Assembly (NCBI GenBank): GCA_003427395.1
Contig: BFEA01000370.1
Span: forward strand, 1,087,490-1,125,067
Direction: 5' to 3'
DNA length: 37,578 nt
From: Chara braunii
Lineage: Eukaryota; Streptophyta; Charophyceae; Charales; Characeae
Shown: positions 30,520-37,578 of the stretch, piece after piece
Position numbering within the stretch: the stretch's first letter is position 1
Layout of the letters: each line of letters begins with the position of its first letter
Program-made: the position numbers and the translations under genes
Notes under the pieces: model-generated
Seen by the model: only the letters and a program-made list of their open reading frames with translations
Database searches by the model: none
Told to the model about the DNA's origin: nothing

Positions 30520-30599
30520 ATCCTCGGGCTCCGAAGGACCTCGCGAGGTCCTTCGAGTTCAAGGATGATTTGGCTGGGAAATCCACGGAGCCCGAGGAT
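30520..30599. other. Nested perfect inverted repeats
   Basis: An outer pair of 14 bp (30520-30533 and 30586-30599, ATCCTCGGGCTCCG) overlaps a perfect 24-bp palindrome at 30532-30555 (half-site CGAAGGACCTCG). The left outer arm shares two bases with the palindrome. Such a structure could extrude a cruciform. Another hairpin, GGCCCC/GGGGCC, lies at about 30320-30337. No gene is supported in 30131-31060. Confidence 0.85.
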
Positions 30600-31069
30600 T
30601 TGTCCTCGGAGTGTTTTCACATTTTCATTTCCGATTTCATCTCCGAGGACAGGTGGAATGACGACAAAATCCTTGGAATCGCGTCCCCGAGGAGTGTCTA
30701 ACGACGCCCTAAAACAGAAGGTTTATGGCCAAGAATCCCGACCATGATCAAGATCGTACAAACACCAAACCTATGCTATGAAACCCATCAACAAAGCCAA
30801 AATGCAATCATCAGCTATTACCCCCCCTGCAGAACCGCCCTGCCACCCACACTGCACGGGGCCGTATCCAGACCCTGCGAAACCCACCCACCTCCTCGCG
30901 ACTCGGGGTAGATTGCACCTCCACACGCACTCTCCATTACCAAAGGCACCAACTCCCACCATGATGGTGCTATAATGCTATTGCAAACCAGCAGATGTGC
31001 CCTACCACCTGCACGGGAACGGTCGGCCTTTGTGAGGGACGCCGGACCGGTTTCTGGTTTTATAAGGGG

Positions 31070-31070
<1 letters not shown>

Positions 31071-31111
<41 letters not shown>
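31071..31111 (+). repeat. Long A run, possible retroposon tail
   Basis: An A run of about 40 bases. The sequence just before (GGGACGCCGGACC at about 31036) resembles the 3617-3815 retroposon. No clear target-site duplication was found. A second A run lies at 31221-31238. Confidence 0.5.
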
Positions 31112-31113
<2 letters not shown>

Positions 31114-31417
31114 TTTATGGGACTTGTCGACCCTGCGTCCCACCCCCGAATTCTTCGGGAACAGCCTAAAAACTCGTAATTTCCTACAATTTTTTTGCAA
31201 TTGAACTTCAAATCTTTCCAAAAAAAAAAAAAAAAAAAGAGAAACAGAAAGTGTCTTGCCCAGCCCCATATGGCTACGGTACAAATGTAGGAACGCCGGG
31301 CCCAACTACCTTTCTCTTCTTTGGGCACATGACTAGACCACTCTAGTCGCCTTGAACTGTTTAAAGTATCCAAGTTACATATACTTGTCTTCGTCCTTGT
31401 CTTCTAAGGCTGCATAT

Positions 31418-32124
31418 GACTGAACTAACTTAAGTTCAGTCTGCCCCAGTTTACCACCAACTTTATTCTTAGTTATACTTTCTTCAAGTTATCATAGGCT
31501 ATAGTCTGACCACCTAAACTTATAGAACAATCAGATTAACTCGTTCTTAGATAAAATAGTAATAAGGTGTTGCCATATTATAACCATTGGGTTTCAGCAT
31601 GTGCGAGGCTTCAAGCCAGACCCCCTGAACTTACAGAAGGATCTAACTCTCTGCCAATTCATTTATCTCTGAACCATTATGTGTGTGGCATCGAGTTAAA
31701 ACCCCTGAACTTACAGAGGGATCAGCCTCTTTGCCAAGGATTACTTCTTCAGAATAAAAGCAGGAAGAGACTGAGCCACCTGAACTTACAGAACAACTCG
31801 GTCCCCTCATTCAGAAACAAAAGAAACTCGGGAAACCCCAAAGAAAACAAGGCAACTCAAGGCATTAAAACTTATTGAGCGCCCTGAGTCCCTGAAAATC
31901 AAGCGCAATCAACCCCTCGCCAATCAGAGCAGTCAGGCCACCTAAACTTATAGAGCGGCCTAGCCCTCCATGCAGACCACAACACCGGGTCTCCCCAAAC
32001 TTATGGGGACATCCCAGCCTCTAGAGTAGTCAAACCCCCTAAACTTATAGAAGGGTCTGACTTCTTCAAGTAAGACCAAAATAAACAAAGCGTTGGGCTT
32101 CCCCAAACTTATGGGGATCTCCCA
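31418..32124 (+). repeat. Hairpin array 2: nine units with invariant AACTTA loop
   Basis: Loop AACTTA occurs at 31427, 31517, 31628, 31708, 31783, 31945, 31998, 32042 and 32106, each flanked by complementary arms. Examples: GACTGAACT/AGTTCAGTC (31418-31441), TCTGA-CTA/TAG-TCAGA (31505-31535), AGA-CC-CTG/CAG-GG-TCT (31618-31644), CTGAG-CTG/CAG-CTCGG (31771-31801), AGGCC-CTA/TAG-GGCCT (31935-31961), TCCCCA/TGGGGA (31992-32009) and AGTCA-ACCC-CTA/TAG-GGGT-TGACT (32028-32062). The loop-closing CTA/TAG and CTG/CAG variants covary. Spacing is 44-162 bp. No protein frame repeats with the units. Confidence 0.85.
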
Positions 32125-32390
32125 GCCTTAACGATCCAATCAGACTGCACACAATACTGCCTTCCTCCCAGCCTTCCCCCAGATGTAACCCTCTTTCGTT
32201 CCCAATCTGCTTTCAGGCAACCAACAAAAACTGAAACTGAGTTGCACACACATTCCTTTATTTAGTCTGAATTCAAATCCTGGAAGTCAAACCAAAGTCA
32301 AAGTACAGGATTCACGCAGTACCCTCAGTCAAACCATAGAAAAGTTATAGTTGGCTTTATAGAGGGAGTCAGGGAATTACCACTCAGTCC

Positions 32391-32436
32391 CCTGCCTCCG
32401 GGACTCCGCCTGAGTCCCGGCAGAGCTCCCGCAATT
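32391..32436 (+). other. Conserved hairpin site, copy B
   Basis: CCCTGCCTCC (32391-32400) overlaps the left arm CCGGGACTC. Loop CGCCT and right arm GAGTCCCGG follow, nine perfect pairs, then GAGCTCCCGCAAT (32424-32436). Same layout as copy A at 23484, about 270 bp after hairpin array 2. Confidence 0.75.
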
Positions 32437-33755
32437 GGTGGGGCGAACCTCCCACAGAGGCCTTGGCGCGGATTAGGGGTTGCAATCCCGCCTGCCGCCT
32501 TCCTCTCAGAGCCAATGGACTAGACTTAGAGTGAGGAAGGCAGAGGGTAGATAGGTTTGAGACTCTCAGATCCAGAGAGGGTGCTCTCAGACTCGCAGGA
32601 GAGGACCTTGTAATCTTCCAACGCCTGAGGGCCCCGCAATGGCGACCAAACAAACGACCGCTTTGACCGCCTTCCGAAGTCAAACCGCCAAGTTAAACTC
32701 TCCTGACGAACTCCTGAATCGCAACAATAGCCGCCTCCGCCATTGTTCCTCTGAGTTGCGGCAGCAGCCTTCTTTGCAGTCCCGGCACTTCTTTCATGCC
32801 ACACCTTTGTCACCCCAGGTGAGGCTGCTATCACGCGACATTACCCGGCCTTACTTAACGCAGCACGACAGTTCAAAGCAAGCTCAGCAATGCCTGTAAT
32901 AGACCAGCGACCATCACGAATGAGCAGAACACCCAGCAGCTGTGCCGTGAAGCGCAACGCGGATACAATATGCGTAGCAGTTCACCACTGTGCTGTTACA
33001 AGCCCAACGGAAGCCCTGCTGTCGTCTCTTTGCGGCCCCCACCTGCAGTTTGAGCGGCACACTGGTCTATAAAGACCAGCAGATCTCGCCGACCCCCTTG
33101 GTACACTGGCCATCGGGGTGGGCCACACACCGGCCCCGAGTAGGGCTCCTCCCTCTATTCCCTTAACACTCCTTCGCCCGGTAGTGCCCAGCAGATGGCC
33201 AGCGGTTATGTCCCCCCACCTTCGTGGCCCGCCACCTAACGGCCTTAACTTACCGGTACGCCCCCGCGCCTGCTGTCCGCTCCTCACTTCGATGGAATTG
33301 GGCGGCACTTCGGTCTGCAGGCCAGTCCCCGACCGTCAGCTGGCCCACACCTAACACAACTTTCGCTGTCAGGGCGAGCCTCGCCCCGGCCAACAGGTAA
33401 GTGCCCGGCCCAGCGGCTGTCTGTACACCACTGCCTTTGACAGTATAAGCTTGGATTCACGTAAATCTTCCACCAAGCCACGGGCCGGTACACTCCCGCT
33501 GCAAAGCTCCCTCCCCACGCCGCTTATCTTTAGCGGCCTGCATACAGCCGCCCCTCCAGTAAGTCCCCAACCTCGCGGCCATCCTCGGGCTACTCAGAGG
33601 AGCATCACATCGGCTGAGGCAGGTCTCCCACCCCGCATCGTCTGTTCTGCCTCCGGTATGTACCTCGCCCGGCTTCGCCTAAGGCCGACCTGGCCCAACT
33701 AGCCCGACCCTCGGCCTCCTCTTCTCATCGCCAGTTCTCCAAGGTAAGCATCCCA
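32437..33755. other. GC-rich non-coding DNA with recurring GGTANGT-like motif
   Basis: No supported gene. Motifs near GGTAAGTGCCC recur at about 33179, 33252, 33388, 33555, 33656 and 33742; several look like splice donors. A hairpin CTGGTCT/AGACCAG lies at 33062-33079. Confidence 0.4.
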
Positions 33756-33768
33756 CTGTGACCTCGCC

Positions 33769-33814
33769 AACTCTCTCTCTCTCTCTCTACTACCGCCCCC
33801 TCTATCTCTCTCTC
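33769..33814. repeat. (CT)n-rich stretch
   Basis: Two short CT runs separated by a CCGCCCC segment. Nothing is recognised in 33815-34430. Confidence 0.7.
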
Positions 33815-34429
33815 ACTCTGAAGATCGTTAGGATGAGCCCAAACGTGCTACGAACCTACCTCTATAGCACGGCCAAGTACACTCAGCACCTCGGCCGTTT
33901 TACCCCGGCGCAGCCCATTCACCGGTTAACTCCTAACTTACTAACTAAATGCTCAAAGTAACACTACTATCGTACTCGCCTACCACCAAAACCCCCACTT
34001 CGACTCCTTGATCGCCCGTTTTCATTGGGACACGGGCGGGCTATACTCTTTCCTCTCCGCCTCTCCCGTCGCCCCGCCATATCCCGACGCACCTACTTCC
34101 CTTCCTGACTTCCATTCTACTTATCTACTACCCGAACTAACAACAGTCTTGAAGTCGCCCGACTCTAAAAACTCGGTTTTGTATCTTACCCCGCTTGAAT
34201 CCGTCGAGAATCGAGCGGGATTCCGAACTTTCAACTCCCACTAACATCCCTCCCGCCATAGCCTCCTCGCACCAGTTTCTCTACTAACCTCTAATATATC
34301 GACCTTCTCCTAAAACTAACCTCATAAACAGGTTCGCCCGGTCCTTAAACCCCTACCCAGCATCTTTCCCCGCTCGTTTCGGTTAACAGACGAGCATATA
34401 CTATAGCTTCCGCCATGGCTTCCTGTCCT

Positions 34430-35300
34430 TGAATGAACCCGGCGCAGAAACGCGCCCGGATTCATTCCCTTTATTACTTCTTCCCTCCTGCTCAGTCTCT
34501 CCCCCGCTGCCTGCCTGCGTCCGTCCCAGCCCGTCGTCCGCTCACTCCCTCGATGTCTTTACCCCGCCGCGCTGTCTCAGCGCCCGGGTTCCTTTCACTC
34601 TCCTCTACCCGCTGCCTTCTTTCCTTTGCCGAGCACACCCGGCTCGGAACCCCATCCCAATGCATCTGCCCGTTTGCTGCACGCTGGCGCCCGTTATCAC
34701 TCCGCCCCGCTGCAACGCTCAGATGCTCCGCCCGTCTGCTGCAGGGCGTCGCCCGACCAGCACCACCTGTCGCCCGCTCTGCTCGTCCATCCGCCCCTCC
34801 GCCCGCAACGCGACCACCAATCTGCCTTCGGCCGGGCGACACAGACACAGCGAAGGGAAAAAGGAAAAACAAAACACCCGCGCCCTTCCGCTGTTTCTCG
34901 ATTTATACTTGTCTGTGTCCGCGCGGCCACGCCAATCTTCTCTGTATCGTTCCAATTTTAACGGATGTCCCGAAGGACTCAGCCGGGGCAATGCCCCATG
35001 GGGCTACCAAAGGCCGCCCGGCCTTTTCCTTTACTTCCCTCGCACGTGCCTGCCCCGGTTTCCATCCGGATTCAGTCCCGAAATTTTCACGGGGACCCTC
35101 ACACCGTGGCCGCGCAAATCTTCTCCCTATTGTTCCGACTTTTACAGGTGTCCCAAGGCCTCAGCTGAGGGCAGCGCCCCCCCCCCTTTTTTCGAATGGC
35201 ACCGAGCCGAGACCACGGGCGCTCATAGGGGGAGGGGACCGGCGTGGGGGAACCGTGACCGGCCCATCGAAAGACTTGGTCCTGACGTTACCGGCTGACC
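34430..35300. other. GC-rich region with overlapping chance ORFs
   Basis: Two plus-strand frames of about 290-310 residues overlap in different phases and both are Pro/Arg/Ser-rich without domains. I regard them as compositional. Confidence 0.4.
34924..35180 (+). repeat. Direct repeat of about 75 bp with hairpin end
   Basis: 34924-34998 and 35106-35180 share TCTTCTC, GTTCC, TTTTA, GTCCC and CTCAGC phrases at similar spacing (roughly three quarters identical by eye). Copy 1 is followed by hairpins GGGGCA/TGCCCC (34985-34997) and AAAGGCC/GGCCTTT (35009-35026). Confidence 0.55.
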
Positions 35301-36299
35301 CTTGGCCGGTACCACCCACCTGCTGGTGGTTACAGTCCCCGCATGTCCCCTCGTCGGAGGCTTGAACACGAATGTGGCTGCAGCGGGGTTCCCCATAGTA
35401 CTGAGAAGGGGTAACCTCGGCGCTGCTACGAACATAGTTTGTAATTGCACTCCCGGCAACCCCGGGAATACAACACATTCCACGCGACCCTACCACAGTC
35501 TCGCGTCCCAAAACAGGACGCGGTAACAAAGGGACCAAGAACAATCAACAAAGGTAAAATAAAATACCAGTAACGCCGGGGAACCCCGGGACCGCCGGCA
35601 CCTTGCCAGCCCCGCGGGTTGGGCCCGCCGCCGCACCCATAAACAAAACCGAAGGGGATAGCCCCACAAGGCCCTCAACCCCTCAGGCTTTCGCTCCACG
35701 ATACTCCGCTGCCATCGCGCTGACGCCCGCTGGCCTCGATCCCCGAACCTCCAAAATAACAATCCGCTGTTGTAACCTATAAAGCTATACCCAAACCTAA
35801 AACCAGCACCCGCGGAGTACCATACAAGGCAGTGCGGCGTGGCGCTTTGGGCCAACAACTCGGTTGCGCGGCTCCCTGTGCCCGCGCCGGCTTGCTTATA
35901 CCATGCCATAATTGCCCCGCGCGCCATCCTACGACATCCCGCTCACCGCACGAAGTCGCGCCGTCGTCGCCGATGCTGTCATCGGGGTCGTTCTCCACAC
36001 GCGCGCTCGACTCGGTCAAACGTAGCCATCGAAAGAAAATATCCCCTAGATCCTAGTTTAATCAAGAGTAACCAAAAATAAAAACTTAAAGATAAAAATA
36101 AAAAATAAAAATAAACAAACCGGTGCCCACGATGATTTCGTAATCAACATCAGGGGATAAATCACGCGCGCCTTAAACCTGCGTGCCCACGCACCCTTTA
36201 CTCTAGTCAAGCATCCAGTCAACGTAAATTACAGACACGGTCACGCCTAGCACGGTATGCTTAAGCTTTAAACCAAACTATTTTCTGTCACTTGCAAAA
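35301..36299. other. No gene recognised
   Basis: GC-rich to about 36050, then an A-rich AAATAAAAATA stretch to 36115. The frames present have no recognisable features. Confidence 0.4.
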
Positions 36300-36946
36300 A
36301 CCAGGGCGGATACCCTTGTAAGGGTATTCACACCGACACCGGATCAACTCTATAAGCTAGATCTGCTCGTCTCCCCAGGGGGGTCCAACAGTCACCTGGG
36401 AGTAGTAATGGGAGTCAAGATCTCCCCTCGAGAAGTGCTCGAGCTCCCTAAAGGTGAGATAAGCCTCGACCAAACCGCCTATTCTGCCGAACACTGCGTC
36501 GACCAGAAACGTGGGAACGGTCGCCGTCAGTCTACAGCCCGAGTGCGGGAAGAACCCGTCTCGGACGATCTGAAGCTCTCCTGTAATGATACGGGGAAGG
36601 TACCTGTGGATCCACTCTATCACGTCCTGCTCCTCCTCGAGCCGGAAAACCTCTATCTCCTCCTGCAGGTATCGCTCTACCCAGGCAATAATCCCACAGG
36701 TTCCCCATTTCACAAGAGTCAGAGCGGCGTTCTTGGCCACTTCTGGACTCAAGTACAGGTAGGCCTTGACCTCCCCGTAGGCAATCTCTTTTGGTCGTCG
36801 TCCATACGGATCCTGGCTGCTCTTAAACTCCCGGTACATCCAGAGCCAGACGCTGGGCTACAAGAGGATGAATCTCCACTTGTACCGGTCGTTGTGCCAC
36901 TGAGTGGGCCGAGTGGGCAGGGCGAATTCAACAAAATCCCTCTCTA
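36300..36946 (-). pseudogene. Protein-like frame interrupted by TAG codons; unrecognised
   Basis: From 36839 a 160-residue frame runs to TAG (36357-36359). It contains RPKEIAYGEVKAYLYLSPEV, KWGTCGIIAWVERYLQEEI and LEEEQDVIEWIHRYLPRII, with even hydrophobic and charged spacing typical of a real globular protein. The same frame is protein-like both before the methionine (ERDFVEFALPTRPTQWHNDR) and after the stop (LIELIRCRCEYPYKGIRPGF). Only a TAG in the upstream part, the TAG at 36357 and a final TGA interrupt it. A pyrimidine tract ending TTTTAG at about 36947 could be a 3' splice site. It may be a decayed retroelement gag-RT junction, a host pseudogene, or a readthrough gene. Family not recognised. 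Confidence 0.5.
36308..36329. other. Hairpin with CCCTTGTAAGGG core, second copy
   Basis: GGATACCCTT pairs with AAGGGTATTC over a 2-base loop (one G-T pair). It shares the core and a downstream CCGACA with 29447-29476. Confidence 0.7.
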
Positions 36947-37056
36947 AAACAAAAAGTAAAAAATGGTCAAAACTCTAAGAATTTTGACAGCACTTCGCCT
37001 CCCCCCCGTAAGGGATGGGGTTTGGGACGATGTCCCTATAAGAAAACTGTCTACCT

Positions 37057-37200
37057 GGGTACTTAGAAGGACCTAAGATACCCTGGATATCGAGGGTGTG
37101 GAATTCCGGACTCAAACTGAGCTTACACACCTTATACTCGAGTTTCCTCGAATATAAGGCGAGTGCTCTATTTGAGGGAATTCAATCTACTCAACCCTCG
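37057..37200. other. Cluster of strong hairpins
   Basis: GGGTACTTAG/CTAAGATACCC (37057-37083, one bulge), then CTTATACTCGAG/CTCGAATATAAG (37131-37158, 11 of 12 pairs, loop TTTC), the latter enclosed by CGAGGGT/ACCCTCG (37091-37097 and 37194-37200). No gene. Confidence 0.65.
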
Positions 37201-37261
37201 AACACGCTTCTGACCAGCGGATCTTGTCCCGTAGTCAGAAACTCAAAATATAGGAAGTGGA

Positions 37262-37345
37262 TACTCAGTCTTTAAATTTTTAAGCCATTATTAAATTTTT
37301 AATGAATTTAAAAATTTTAATTAATAAAAATTTAAATAAATGAAA
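37262..37345. other. AT-rich palindromic stretch
   Basis: AAATTTTTAA and TTAAAAATTT motifs alternate and can fold on themselves; composition alone may explain it. No gene from 36960 to the window end. Confidence 0.5.
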
Positions 37346-37578
37346 AAATATGCACTCCCCTGCCCAAAATTAAATTTAACTAGAGCAAATTACCGTTCTT
37401 TGTTTCGGTGTGTAGTGATGGCAAAACAAAATACGGCCAAAAATAGATTTGTCCTGCAACTCTTTTCTAGTCCCTTCTACAGGATTTTCTCGTATTTTTG
37501 AAATATTAATCAGAAAACATTAGATTCGGTTTGAATAAACCTTTTTTCTTATTTTATATTTATCAAAAGTCAGAACAT

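Noticed and set aside
31567-31878. 103-residue plus-strand frame over hairpin array 2
   Set aside because: The peptide does not repeat with the hairpin units and has no domain features; the conservation is in the nucleotide fold.
34429-35365. Two overlapping plus-strand frames of 289 and 310 residues
   Set aside because: Different phases are open over the same GC-rich DNA, which is expected when stop codons are rare; no motifs.
36357-36946. Reassigned genetic code (TAG as glutamine)
   Set aside because: Roughly 950 codons of the Penelope-like element contain no in-frame TAG or TAA, so standard code is more likely.

Overview
This window reads as nuclear, non-coding, repeat-rich DNA of a eukaryote of the green lineage, most likely a streptophyte (a charophyte alga such as Chara would fit; the genus is only a guess). 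The evidence is: long microsatellites and one assembly gap; a U6 snRNA pseudogene whose 3' part follows the plant version; a retrotransposon primer-binding site matching the 3' end of plant-type tRNA-Asp including its CCA; an A-tailed tRNA-derived SINE; and a Penelope-like retroelement with an N-terminal GIY-YIG nuclease, an arrangement known from green-lineage 'Chlamys' elements. I see no intact conventional host gene. Most long reading frames lie in microsatellites or GC-biased DNA and are not genes.

Layout. 1-3.1 kb: minisatellite, GA repeat, short tandem duplications, the 3' end of a LINE (coding remnant 1893-2228) and two tandem A-rich tails. 3.6-5.45 kb: two non-autonomous retroposons with clear target-site duplications (3600-3832 and 5274-5441), separated by a dispersed repeat and a GACAGA-type region. 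5.5-6.6 kb: a long TAG-type trinucleotide tract, then the U6 pseudogene on the minus strand. 7.0-11.9 kb: one Penelope-like element on the minus strand, with GIY-YIG nuclease, linker, reverse transcriptase and finally a hammerhead ribozyme with all core boxes. It is damaged by two frameshifts and one TGA. A GA tract and a 665-base gap follow.

12.6-20.6 kb: AT-rich DNA without genes, apart from a tRNA-like head near 14.5 kb, a GATA repeat, and a degenerate LTR-retrotransposon junction at 19.4-19.66 kb. 20.7-23.2 kb: an array of short hairpins with a recurring central motif (CACGG or ACCCGG) and variable but mutually complementary arms. 23.5-28.1 kb: microsatellites, TGTCTG-type DNA and another copy of the dispersed repeat. 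28.2-30.6 kb: two tRNA-like heads in opposite orientation, weak minus-strand ORFs, and a nested perfect inverted repeat. 31.4-32.13 kb: a second hairpin array, nine units with an invariant AACTTA loop. 32.4-37.5 kb: GC-rich and then AT-rich DNA with more hairpins, and one protein-like minus-strand frame (36300-36946) interrupted by in-frame TAG codons.

The strongest candidate for something undescribed is the hairpin system. Two arrays about 9 kb apart each keep one loop sequence while the stems change in a compensating way. Each array is followed 260-300 bp later by the same conserved site (10 bp, hairpin, 13 bp; at 23484 and 32391), whose arms also covary. All pairings were done by eye; none was computed.
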